Part shown: positions 33,731 to 41,970 of the stretch, piece after piece
How positions within the stretch are numbered: the stretch's first letter is position 1
Layout of the letters: every line of letters begins with the position of its first letter
Assembly (NCBI GenBank): GCA_028820505.1
Contig: JAPPIT010000172.1
Coordinates: 1 to 62,779, forward strand
DNA: 62,779 nt
From: Defluviicoccus sp.
GTDB lineage: Bacteria > Pseudomonadota > Alphaproteobacteria > MPNO01
Direction: 5' to 3'
Made by a program: the position numbers and the translations under genes
The notes under the pieces: generated by a model
What the model was told of the DNA's origin: nothing
Seen by the model: only the letters and a program-made list of their open reading frames with translations
Databases searched by the model: none

Positions 33731-34759
33731 ATGCCGCGGAAAGGCGCGGTATCCGCCCCGACGGAGGTGTCGCCGGTCGTGACGCGCCCCATGCAGCGCA
33801 GCGAAGACCCCGAGGCCGCGTTCCACGCGCGGATCGGCGCGGAGAATCTCGGCGCGCTCTGGGTCGGGCGGCGGGGCGTGGACCTCGCTCGTCCGGGTAC
33901 GCCCGCGCGGCCCGCCGTCTGGCGCTACGGGGACGTGCGGCCCCGGCTGATGGAGGCGGGCGGCCTGATCGGCGCCGAGGACGCCTTCCGCCGCGTGCTG
34001 GTTCTCCAGAACCCCGGTTTCGGCGGCGCCATGCGGGCGACGCAGACGCTCTATGCCGGCATCCAGATCGTCCTTCCCGGCGAGATCGCGCCCTGCCACC
34101 GGCACAGCCAGACCGCGATCCGCTTCGTGATCGAGGGGAACGGCGCGCTCACCACCGTCGACGGCGCCGCGACGGCGATGGCGCCCGGCGACATGGTCGT
34201 CACCCCGCAATGGAGCTGGCACGACCACCGCAACGAGGGCGGCGAGCCGGCGATCTGGCTCGACATCCTGGACACGCCGCTGATCGACGCCCTCGATACC
34301 GTGTTCCGGGAAACGCACCCCGAGACCCTGCAGCCGCTCACCCGGACGGGAGCGGAAAGCGGGCCCGCAGCGAACCGCCGGGCCGGGCCGGCGCGCGCCG
34401 CGCTGGATCGCCTGGCGCGCGAGACGCCGCCCGATCCGTGCCTCGGCTGGCGGTTCCGCTACGACGATCCGGGCCCGACGATGGCGGCGTTCCTGCAGCG
34501 CCTGCCGGTCGGCTTCGACGGAGCGCCGCGCCGCGCGACCGACGGCGCGGTCTACTGCGTCGTCGAGGGGGAGGGCGCGACCGAGACCGGGGACGGCGCT
34601 TTCGAATGGCGCGTGAAGGACGTGTTCGTCGTGCCCGGCTGGTGCCGCCACCGCCACGTGTCGGGCGGCGGCGCCGTGCTGTTCGGCGTCAGCGATCTCG
34701 CGGTGCAGGAACGGCTCGGGCTGTGGCGCGAGCGACGATCGGGCGGAGGAGAGTCATGA
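33731..34759 (+). CDS. Gentisate 1,2-dioxygenase-like bicupin
   Basis: 342 residues with two cupin domains. The first has PCHRHSQTAIRFVIEGNGALTTVDG and GDMVVTPQWSWHDHRNEG, which supply the iron-binding His residues; the second (about 235-335) has VYCVVEGEGATETG and VPGWCRHRHVSGG. Gentisate dioxygenase cleaves gentisate or related hydroxybenzoates to a ring-opened pyruvate derivative, cytosolic and iron(II)-dependent. The stop overlaps the next gene by ATGA, so it heads a three-gene aromatic operon. Substrate could also be a salicylate or hydroxynaphthoate. Confidence 0.85.
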   Translation: MPRKGAVSAPTEVSPVVTRPMQRSEDPEAAFHARIGAENLGALWVGRRGVDLARPGTPARPAVWRYGDVRPRLMEAGGLIGAEDAFRRVLVLQNPGFGGAMRATQTLYAGIQIVLPGEIAPCHRHSQTAIRFVIEGNGALTTVDGAATAMAPGDMVVTPQWSWHDHRNEGGEPAIWLDILDTPLIDALDTVFRETHPETLQPLTRTGAESGPAANRRAGPARAALDRLARETPPDPCLGWRFRYDDPGPTMAAFLQRLPVGFDGAPRRATDGAVYCVVEGEGATETGDGAFEWRVKDVFVVPGWCRHRHVSGGGAVLFGVSDLAVQERLGLWRERRSGGGES

Positions 34760-35241
34760 ACGGGGCGGAAAGGCGGGCGTTCGTCCGCGAGCATCGGACG
34801 GCGGTATTCGGCTATGCGCGCAAGGCGGACGGGCCGTCGATGTCGGTCTGCTACTACGTGATGGACGGCGACGACATCCTGGTATCGACGATGATCCGCC
34901 GCGCCAAGGCGAAGGCGGTGAAGCGCGATCCCAGGGTCTCGCTCTGCATCCTCGACGAGAACTGGCCGCCGACCTACCTGCTGGTCTACGGCAACGCCGC
35001 GATCGAGGAAGAGGGGGGAGACGACCTCCTGATCAGGATCTGCGAGCTGATGGCCGAGCAGCCGATGCCCGAGCCCGAACGCGAGGACCTCCGCAAGATG
35101 GCGGAGGAGGAGGGCCGGGTGGTCGTCCGCATCGAGCCCTACGCGACCTTCGAGACCCCGCCGCGCCACGTCTACAACCCGGAGGACGTCCAGACCCTGA
35201 CCCACGGCTACGGCGCCACCCTGCCCTGGGACGCCGAGTAG
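34756..35241 (+). CDS. Pyridoxamine-phosphate-oxidase-fold flavoprotein
   Basis: 161 residues of the split-barrel FMN-binding class: FVREHRTAVFGYARKADGPSMSVCYYVMDG, ILVSTMIRRAKAKAVKRDPRVSLCIL and a late YATFETPPRHVYN. Family members bind FMN or F420 and reduce small substrates. Sandwiched between a ring-cleavage dioxygenase and a two-component-type flavin hydroxylase, it might supply reduced flavin, but known reductase partners are usually of a different fold, so this is inference. ATGA overlap upstream, 11-base gap downstream. Confidence 0.75.
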   Translation: MNGAERRAFVREHRTAVFGYARKADGPSMSVCYYVMDGDDILVSTMIRRAKAKAVKRDPRVSLCILDENWPPTYLLVYGNAAIEEEGGDDLLIRICELMAEQPMPEPEREDLRKMAEEEGRVVVRIEPYATFETPPRHVYNPEDVQTLTHGYGATLPWDAE

Positions 35242-35252
35242 GGACGGCGGCC

Positions 35253-36434
35253 ATGGTGCCGGCGGAGGAGCTCGTGGCCCGTGCGCGGGCGATGGTGCCG
35301 ACGCTGCGCGAGCGCCAGGAACGCACCGAGGCCGACCGGCGGGTCTCCGACGAGATTTTCGGCCGGATGATCGACGCCGATCTCTACCGCCTGCTGCTGC
35401 CCAGGCGGTTCGGCGGCTTCGAGCACGGGCTCGACACCTATGTCGACGTCGCTTCCGAGATCGCCCGCGGCTGCGGCTCGACCGGATGGGTCTATTCGGT
35501 GACCGCCAAGTACCACCTCTTCCTCGGCATGTTCGGGAAGGAGGCCCAGGACGAGGTCTGGGGTCCCGATCCGAACGCCGTCCTCGTCGTCTCCATCGCC
35601 CCCAACGGCACCGCGGTGCCGGTCGACGGCGGCTACCGCCTGTCCGGCCACTGGATGTACTGCTCCGGCATCGACAACAGCGCGTGGACCGTCGTCGCCA
35701 CCACCGTTCCCGACCCCGACGGCGGCGAGGGCATGAAGGGCTATGCGCTGGCGCCCACGTCGGATTTCGGGATCGAGGACAACTGGTCGGTCGTCGGCCT
35801 CGCCGGCACCGGGTCGAAGACGGCCTGGAGCGACGGGCTGTTCGTGCCCGCGCACCGCTTCCTGCCGCTCGCCGACACGATGAGCGGCGACCCGCCCGGC
35901 GCGGCGGTCAATCCGGGCCCGATGTTCCGGATTCCCCTGTTCTCGATGATCTCGATCAGCCTGTGCGCGCCGATCCTCGGCATGGCGCAGGGCGCCTACG
36001 AGGAATTCGTCGAACAGACCCGCGCGCGCGTGACCCGCGGCGCGGCGCTGTCCCGGCCGGTGGCGATGGCGTCGCTTCCCAACATCCACATGAAGGTCGG
36101 CGAGGCCGCCGCCTCGATCGACGCCGCCAGGCTGCTCGTCGACCGCGACTGCAAGGCGCTGATGCGGACGGTGTCCGCCGGCGAGGAACTCACCGTCGAG
36201 GCGCGCGCGCGCAACAAGCGCAACCTCGCCTTCGCCGCCCGGCTGTCCACCCGGGCGGCCGACCTGATGTTCGAGGCCGGCGGCGGCGGCGGGCTCTTCA
36301 CCTCGTCCCGGATGCAGCGCTACTGGCGCGACATCCACGCTGCCGCCATGCATATCAGTATGAACTTCGACGCGGTATCCGCGCTCTACGGACGGATCGC
36401 GCTCGGCCTGCCGCCCGGCCCGGCGCAGTTCTGA
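35253..36434 (+). CDS. Group D flavin-dependent monooxygenase (acyl-CoA dehydrogenase fold)
   Basis: 393 residues of the acyl-CoA dehydrogenase fold in its hydroxylase branch (HpaB/HsaA/C2 type): the N-terminal helical LLLPRRFGGFEHGLDTYVDVASEIARGCGSTGW block, GGYRLSGHWMYCSGIDNSAW around 125-145 and the C-terminal FEAGGGGGLFTSSRMQRYWRDIHAAAMH. Such enzymes hydroxylate phenols using FMNH2 or FADH2 from a separate reductase. With the gentisate dioxygenase-like gene it suggests ortho- or para-hydroxylation followed by ring cleavage. No acyl-CoA ligand motif is evident. Confidence 0.82.
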   Translation: MVPAEELVARARAMVPTLRERQERTEADRRVSDEIFGRMIDADLYRLLLPRRFGGFEHGLDTYVDVASEIARGCGSTGWVYSVTAKYHLFLGMFGKEAQDEVWGPDPNAVLVVSIAPNGTAVPVDGGYRLSGHWMYCSGIDNSAWTVVATTVPDPDGGEGMKGYALAPTSDFGIEDNWSVVGLAGTGSKTAWSDGLFVPAHRFLPLADTMSGDPPGAAVNPGPMFRIPLFSMISISLCAPILGMAQGAYEEFVEQTRARVTRGAALSRPVAMASLPNIHMKVGEAAASIDAARLLVDRDCKALMRTVSAGEELTVEARARNKRNLAFAARLSTRAADLMFEAGGGGGLFTSSRMQRYWRDIHAAAMHISMNFDAVSALYGRIALGLPPGPAQF

Positions 36435-36503
36435 GGCGCTCCCGTCGCCGGCGGAAACCCGGTTCGGTCGAATGCCGTGTCGTCATCATGCGCGGAGTCG
36501 ACA

Positions 36504-36532
36504 AATGCCGAGACCGCGCGCGACTCGGCATT
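36504..36532. terminator. Hairpin between convergent genes
   Basis: AATGCCGAG (36504-36512) and CTCGGCATT (36524-36532) are exact inverted 9-mers with an 11-base loop, midway between the converging hydroxylase and pobA genes. No T-tract follows, so terminator function is tentative. Confidence 0.45.
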
Positions 36533-36561
36533 CCCGACGGTGCCGAAATGTCGAATCCGGC

Positions 36562-37734
36562 CTACTCGTACGGCAACCCGACATATTGCTCGGCCAATGT
36601 CGCCATGGCGTTTTCCGAGCGGGCGACATAGTCCAGCTCGTCCTCGCGGGTTCGCTGGTCGAACGGGTTGTCGTCGGGGAACAGATGCAGCAGCCGCGTC
36701 AGGTACCACGACAGCCGGGCCGCGCCCCAGACCCGGCGGAGGGCGGTGTCGGAATAGTCGTCGAGATACGTGTCGTCATGCCGCTTGTAATGCCGGATCA
36801 GTCCGCGCGACAGGTAATAGACATCCGAGAAGGCGAGGTTGAGGCCCTTGGCGCCGGTCGGCGGCACGATGTGGGCGGCGTCGCCCGCCAGGAAGAGCCT
36901 GCCGTAGCGCATCGGCTCGGCGACGAAGCTCCTGAGCGGGGCGATGGACTTTTCGATCGTGGGGCCGGTCTCGATGGCGTCGGCCAGATCTCCGGGAAAG
37001 CGCGCCTTGAGCTCCTGCCAGAACAGATCGTCGGGCCATTCCTCGACGTCGTGGTCGAGAGGGCACTGGATATAGTAGCGGCTCAGCCGCTCGCTGCGCT
37101 GAGACGCCAGAGCGAAACCGCGCTCGCTGTTGGCGTAGACGATGTCCGGGAGGGGGCGGGTCTCCGACATGACGCCGAGCCAGCCGAAGGGATAGCTCTT
37201 GCCGTAGGTCTTCAGGACCGATCGCGGGATGCAGCGCCGGCTGACCCCGTGAAACCCGTCGCAGCCGATCACATAGTCGCAGTCGATCTGTTCCGTGTCG
37301 CGGTCCTTGTCGAACGTGACGAAGGGGGCGTCCGTCGTGAGGTCGTGAAGCGCGACATTGGCGGCCTCGTCGATCACGATCCCGTCCGCCGCGTCGCGGG
37401 CCGCATAGAGATCCTCGGTGATCGCGGTCTGGCCGTAGGCCAGCATCTGCTTGCCGGTATATCTGGCGGTATCGATCAGGATTTTCCGCGCGCCCTTCCA
37501 GACGATATAGGCGCCGTCATGGGGATGGCCCTCCTCGTCCATTCGCTTGCCCAGCCCGACATCCCGCAGCAGCGCGACGGAACCGGCCTCCAGGACGCCG
37601 GCGCGAATGCGCCGGAGTACGTGCGCGCGCGAATGTTTTTCGAGGACGATGCTGTCAATGCCCTCGAGATGGAGAATATGCGACAACATCAGCCCCGCCG
37701 GGCCGCCGCCGATGATGGCTATTTGCGTCCGCAT
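36562..37734 (-). CDS. pobA: 4-hydroxybenzoate 3-monooxygenase
   Basis: 390 residues, the standard PobA length. FAD motif GGGPAGLMLSHILHLEGID, VLEKHSRAHVLRRIRAGVLE (substrate/FAD loop), YVIGCDGFHGVSRRCIP, and GRLFLAGDAAHIVPPTGAKGLNLAFSDV, with YGQTAITEDL typical of PobA. It hydroxylates 4-hydroxybenzoate to protocatechuate using NADPH. A LigAB-type extradiol dioxygenase gene pair at 59.5-60.6 kb could open the product. No divergently transcribed pobR is next to it; a family A repeat lies upstream. Confidence 0.94.
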   Translation of the reverse strand: MRTQIAIIGGGPAGLMLSHILHLEGIDSIVLEKHSRAHVLRRIRAGVLEAGSVALLRDVGLGKRMDEEGHPHDGAYIVWKGARKILIDTARYTGKQMLAYGQTAITEDLYAARDAADGIVIDEAANVALHDLTTDAPFVTFDKDRDTEQIDCDYVIGCDGFHGVSRRCIPRSVLKTYGKSYPFGWLGVMSETRPLPDIVYANSERGFALASQRSERLSRYYIQCPLDHDVEEWPDDLFWQELKARFPGDLADAIETGPTIEKSIAPLRSFVAEPMRYGRLFLAGDAAHIVPPTGAKGLNLAFSDVYYLSRGLIRHYKRHDDTYLDDYSDTALRRVWGAARLSWYLTRLLHLFPDDNPFDQRTREDELDYVARSENAMATLAEQYVGLPYE

Positions 37735-37810
37735 CCCCGATTCCGGAAACGTCCGTCGCGGGCGTCAGCTTACGGGCTGCGTTCCGGCATGTCGTCAAGA
37801 ACCTGGAGCC

Positions 37811-37984
37811 TGTCCGTTTCAGATAGAAACGCCTTTACCCCGGCTTCTCACCGTCATGGTCGGCGGAGGCCGACCATCCACGAGTTTTTAAGGCGCTGGA
37901 AACAAAGACAAAACGTGGATGGTCGGCCTTCGCCGACCATGACGGAAGAGAACGGAAGAAGCGGTTCCAACGAAAACAGATCCG
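37811..37984. repeat. Interspersed repeat family A, long unit with 32-bp inverted arms
   Basis: Arms 37851-37882 and 37914-37945 pair with one mismatch around a 31-base AT-rich loop. The same outer blocks as the unit at 12025-12143 flank it (GTTTCAGATAGAAACGCCTTTACCCC on the left, GAAGAGAACGGAAGAAGCGG on the right). It lies between pobA and the thiamine-diphosphate enzyme gene. Confidence 0.85.
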
Positions 37985-37986
37985 CC

Positions 37987-39597
37987 CTAATCGAACACCG
38001 TATCGTCGTAGTGGGTCGGGTCGACGAAGGCCTCGATCACGCGCGGTCCGTCCGCCGCGAGCGCCTCGGCAAGCGCCTCGGCGAGCGCCTCGGGGGTGCG
38101 GACGCCCACGGCCGGCACTCCGAAATAATGTTCCGGCGTCGATCCTTCCTCCGGTCCCGAGGCGGTCCCGAGCGCGGTCCCGACATAGGCGTATTGGCGG
38201 CGCATCTGCTTGACCTTGATCAGCCCCAGCCAGCCGTCGTTGAGGACCACGACCGGGAAGGCGAGCCCCATCCGCCTCGCCGTCGTCAGCTCGCCGCAGG
38301 TCATCTGGAAACACCCGTCGCCGATCAGGCAGACGACGGGACTGTCCGGCGCCGCGATTTTGGCCGCGATGGCGGCGGGCAGGCCGAACCCCATCGACGA
38401 CCACCCGTTGGTAATCAGGAAGCTCCGCCTCCCGTGCGCGGTCCACTGGCTCGCGATCTGGTGGGTGTGGGCGCCCACGTCGAAGGCGAGGATCCCGTCG
38501 GAGGGCAGCACCTGGCGGACGACGTCGATCGCCCGGTGCGGCGCGAACCCCGGCGCGTCGGGCCGGAGCGAGGCCTGGAAGGCGTCCCGGTGGGCGGCGA
38601 TCTCGGCATCCGTCCATTCGTTCGAGGCCGGCTCCGCCCGCGCGAGCCCGTCCAGGATCGCGTCGAGGTCGCCCACCGTCCGATGGGCGATTTCCACCTT
38701 GCCGTCGGTGTCCGCGGCCTCGATGTCGAGATGGACCAGCGGCGCGGTCCCGATCCATGCCTCGTACTCGACCTCGATCGTGTCGTAGCCGAGCCCCACG
38801 ATCAGGTCGGCCCCGGCGAGAAAGCGCCGCTGCACCTGCCGCCGGGAGCGCTCGATGCAGCCGACGGAAAGCGGGTGATCCTCGTCGATCAGACCCTTGG
38901 CCATCGTCGTGGACGCGAACGGGAGCTCGTGGCGCTCGACGACGGCGCGCAGCAGGTCCGGTTCGCGCAGACGCATCGCGGTGGCGCCGATGACCGCCAC
39001 GGGACGCTTCGCCCCGGCGATCCGCGCGGCGGCGGCCTCCACCGAGCCCGCGGAGGGCGCGCCGGGCGCCGGAACGGCATCGAGCGCGGGGATTTCTTCT
39101 TCCGCCGGGGCGAGCGCGACATCCTCCGGGAGGTCGAGATGCACCGGGCCCTGCGGCTCGGTCAGCGCGATCCGGACCGCCGCCGCCACGGTCTCGCCGA
39201 TCCGCCCCGGGCGCAGCGCGAGGCTCGCCTTGGTTATCGGCCGGAACAGGGCGTGGTGGTCGATCCACATCTGGATGCGACGGCCCAGCTGATCGCGGTT
39301 GAGGTTGCAGGTGATCGCGATCATCGGCGAGCGGTCGAGGAAGGCATCGCCCACGCCGGTCGCGAGGTTCGTCGCGCCCGGCCCGAGCGTCGCGATGCCG
39401 AGCCCCGGCCGGCCGGTCTGGCGCCCCATCACGTCGGCGGCGAACCCGGCCGAGCCTTCGTGCGCGGTGAGCACGAATTCGATGCCGCCGCGGCGCATCG
39501 CCTCGATCAGCGGCAGCACGTTGCCGCTCGGGATGCCGAAGCCGTGGTTGATGCCGGCGGCCTTCAGGGTGGCCACGATCAGGTCGGCGTTGTTCAT
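37987..39597 (-). CDS. Thiamine-diphosphate-dependent enzyme, acetolactate synthase-like
   Basis: 536 residues with the three-domain ThDP layout: N-terminal Pyr domain (HGFGIPSGNVLPLIEAM, TAHEGSAGFAADVMG with the catalytic Glu, GPGATNLATGVGDAFLDRSPMIAIT), a central domain, and a PP domain with GWSSMGFGLPAAIAAK, then GDGCFQMTCGELTTARR...NDGWLGLIKVKQ as the ThDP/Mg motif. Acetolactate synthase, glyoxylate carboligase and aromatic decarboxylases share it, so the reaction is unassigned. ATG at 39597 gives the conserved MNNADLIV start. It is divergent from the MetE-like gene. Confidence 0.82.
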   Translation of the reverse strand: MNNADLIVATLKAAGINHGFGIPSGNVLPLIEAMRRGGIEFVLTAHEGSAGFAADVMGRQTGRPGLGIATLGPGATNLATGVGDAFLDRSPMIAITCNLNRDQLGRRIQMWIDHHALFRPITKASLALRPGRIGETVAAAVRIALTEPQGPVHLDLPEDVALAPAEEEIPALDAVPAPGAPSAGSVEAAAARIAGAKRPVAVIGATAMRLREPDLLRAVVERHELPFASTTMAKGLIDEDHPLSVGCIERSRRQVQRRFLAGADLIVGLGYDTIEVEYEAWIGTAPLVHLDIEAADTDGKVEIAHRTVGDLDAILDGLARAEPASNEWTDAEIAAHRDAFQASLRPDAPGFAPHRAIDVVRQVLPSDGILAFDVGAHTHQIASQWTAHGRRSFLITNGWSSMGFGLPAAIAAKIAAPDSPVVCLIGDGCFQMTCGELTTARRMGLAFPVVVLNDGWLGLIKVKQMRRQYAYVGTALGTASGPEEGSTPEHYFGVPAVGVRTPEALAEALAEALAADGPRVIEAFVDPTHYDDTVFD

Positions 39598-39667
39598 GCC
39601 CCGGACCTTGGCCGAGCCGGCGATGTCTGGCAAGGTCCGGGCCCCTGCGGCAACACGGGCGCACGCA

Positions 39668-40693
39668 ATGACGGAAACACGGATCGAGACGACGCTGGTG
39701 GGCTCTTACCCTTGGCCGGAATGGCTGCACGCGCACCCCACCGCCGAGGCCATCGACGATGCGACGCGCATGGTCATCCATCTCCAGGAGAAAGCCGGGA
39801 TCGACGCAGTCTGCGAGGGGGAGTTCGTCCGCTTCGACCCGAACCATCCGCAGACCAACGGCATGATCGAGTATTTCGTGCATCCGATGGCGGGGGTGCG
39901 CGCGCAGATGACTTTCGAGGAGATCGTCGCGTTCGAGTCGCAGGCGACGATGGGGTTCAGGACGCGCCCCGCGGCAGTCGTCGAGGGCCCGATCGGGAGT
40001 GGCACGCTCGACCTCGCCACGCCCTGCCGCCGGGCGAAGGAACTGGCGACGAAGCCGCTCAAGTTCGCGCTGACCGGCCCCCACATGCTCGCCAAAACGC
40101 TGATCGACCGCCATTACGGCGACCAAGTGGCGCTCGCCGAGGCGATCGCCCATGTGCTGGCCGAACAGGTCGCGAGGCTCGATGCGGACATCGTCCAGAT
40201 CGACGAGGCCAACCTTCCCGGCGCGCCGGAGGAATGGGAATGGGCGGCGCGGGTGGTGAACATCGTCCTCGACGCGGTGCCAACAGTGCCGGCCCTCCAT
40301 CTCTGCTTCGGCAATTACGGCGGCCAGGTGTCGCAGAAGAACGCCCATTGGGAGCCGCTCATCGCCTATCTCAACGCGCTCCACGCCGACCACGTGGTGT
40401 GCGAGAACGCCCACCGTCCGGTCGAGGAGCTGATCCATTTCCGCGCGCTCCGTCCGGAGATCGGGATGGGGCTCGGCGTGATCGACGTCAAGGCGACCGA
40501 GATCGAGACGGCCGAGACCGTGGCGCGGCGGATCGAGCACGCGGCGAACGTCATCGGCCCGGGCAGGATCCGCTATGTCCATCCCGATTGCGGGCTGTGG
40601 AACCTGCGCCGCAACATGGCGGACGGCAAGATCGCCGCGATCGTCGCCGGGCGCGACCTCTATGAGGGGCGCGCGACGGTATCGGCCGCCTGA
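39668..40693 (+). CDS. MetE-like protein (cobalamin-independent methionine synthase C-terminal fold)
   Basis: 341 residues starting MTETRIETTLVGSYPWPEWL, the barrel start of UROD/MetE family proteins. FALTGPHMLAKTLIDRHYGD, DIVQIDEANLPG and CENAHRPVEELIHF correspond to the MetE C-terminal domain; HPDCGLWNLRRNMADGK matches the late Cys-containing zinc motif. At this length it lacks the N-terminal half of MetE, so it is a stand-alone methyltransferase or C-S lyase-type relative. It begins 70 bases from the divergent ThDP gene and is 14 bases before the next gene, likely an operon. Confidence 0.8.
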   Translation: MTETRIETTLVGSYPWPEWLHAHPTAEAIDDATRMVIHLQEKAGIDAVCEGEFVRFDPNHPQTNGMIEYFVHPMAGVRAQMTFEEIVAFESQATMGFRTRPAAVVEGPIGSGTLDLATPCRRAKELATKPLKFALTGPHMLAKTLIDRHYGDQVALAEAIAHVLAEQVARLDADIVQIDEANLPGAPEEWEWAARVVNIVLDAVPTVPALHLCFGNYGGQVSQKNAHWEPLIAYLNALHADHVVCENAHRPVEELIHFRALRPEIGMGLGVIDVKATEIETAETVARRIEHAANVIGPGRIRYVHPDCGLWNLRRNMADGKIAAIVAGRDLYEGRATVSAA

Positions 40694-40707
40694 AAGGGAG
40701 AAATAGG

Positions 40708-41829
40708 ATGGCGAGCATAAGCGGATTGCGGGAAGTGGCCTATATCGACTGCGCCGGCGGCGGCCAGGTGCGGATCGACGGCACGACGGCCTATGTCGGC
40801 CACATGGCGGCCCCCTACGGGACCTCGATTTTCGACGTCTCCGATCCCGCCAGCCCGCGCCGTCTCGCCGAAATCGGCATGCCGCCCGGCAGTCACTCGC
40901 ACAAGGTGCGGGCGCAGGACGGGCTGATGCTGGTCAACCACGAACGGATGGGCGGTCCGCAGACCGAGGGGTTCGAGGGCGGACTCGGCATTTACGATGT
41001 CGGGGACCCGGCAAATCCGCGCCATATCGTCAACTGGGAGACCTGGGGAAAAGGCGTCCACCGCTTCGATTTCGACGGGCGGTATGCCTACATCTCGCCG
41101 ACGGTCGAGGGCTATGTCGGCAACATCATGATGATCCTCGACCTGAAGGATCCGGAGAATCCCGAAGAGGTCGGGCGCTGGTGGATCCCGGGCCAGTGGG
41201 AGGCCGGCGGCGAGGATTATGTCTGGGACGGCGGGCCGGCGCCGCGCTGCCACCACCCGCTGCGCATGGGGGACCGACTCTACACCAGCTACTGGCACCA
41301 CGGGGTGTTCATCCTCGGGATCGAGGACATGGCGAAGCCGCGCACGATCTCGGAATACGGCATCAGCCCGGCCTACCCCCACCCGCAGCACACGGCGCTC
41401 CCGATCCCGTTCCCGGTGCAGGGCAAGCGCCTGATGGTCGTCGCCGACGAGGACGTCGCCAAGCTCCGCCCGAGCGCGCCCGCGATCGCCTGGGTGTTCG
41501 ACATCACCGACGAGGAACGGCCGATCCCGATATCGACGTTCCAGGTCGACGGCGTCGATCCCGACGGCGCGCCGCAGGCGCCGATGACCGGTTGCCACCA
41601 GCCCTCGGAGGTCGTGACCGGCACCGAGATCCCGTTCGCCTGGTTCGCCCAGGGGCTGCGGATCGTCGACATCGCCGACCCGCGAAAGCCGGTCGAGGTC
41701 GCCCATTTCCTGCCCGACCCGCCCGACGGCGCGGACCGGGTCTGCGCCAACGACGTGACCGTCGACGGGCGCGGCCTGATCTATCTGATCGACCGGGTCA
41801 GGGGCGTGCACATCCTCGAACGCGTCTGA
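40708..41829 (+). CDS. LVIVD-repeat beta-propeller protein
   Basis: 373 residues of repeated blade motifs such as YVGHMAAPYGTSIFDVSDPASPRRL, LGIYDVGDPANPRHI, MMILDLKDPENPEEVGRWW and LRIVDIADPRKPVEVAHF, the LVIVD pattern of six- or seven-blade propellers. Homologues are sometimes mislabelled as sigma-70 subunits, but no sigma region is present. No signal peptide is evident. Several conserved His residues (CHHPLRMG, SYWHHG, CHQPSE) suggest a metal or enzymatic site. It follows the MetE-like gene, with AAAGGGAGAAATAGG as a good ribosome site. Confidence 0.8.
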   Translation: MASISGLREVAYIDCAGGGQVRIDGTTAYVGHMAAPYGTSIFDVSDPASPRRLAEIGMPPGSHSHKVRAQDGLMLVNHERMGGPQTEGFEGGLGIYDVGDPANPRHIVNWETWGKGVHRFDFDGRYAYISPTVEGYVGNIMMILDLKDPENPEEVGRWWIPGQWEAGGEDYVWDGGPAPRCHHPLRMGDRLYTSYWHHGVFILGIEDMAKPRTISEYGISPAYPHPQHTALPIPFPVQGKRLMVVADEDVAKLRPSAPAIAWVFDITDEERPIPISTFQVDGVDPDGAPQAPMTGCHQPSEVVTGTEIPFAWFAQGLRIVDIADPRKPVEVAHFLPDPPDGADRVCANDVTVDGRGLIYLIDRVRGVHILERV

Positions 41830-41970
41830 ATTCGGGGAACGACGGAAAGCCGCTATCCGCGACGTGGACTCTGTGATCCCGGACGCGTTCGGGCTATTGT
41901 TTTCCGTTTGCGGGGTGCTAATTCATACCGGCGCTCCGGGCGATTGCGCAAAGGTTCGGTGATACACGCG

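Noticed and set aside
37987-39597. Housekeeping acetolactate synthase IlvB
   Set aside because: No ilvH/ilvC genes are adjacent and the neighbours are unrelated, so the general ThDP call is safer.
40708-41829. RNA polymerase sigma-70 subunit
   Set aside because: No sigma regions are present; the sequence is made of LVIVD propeller blades.
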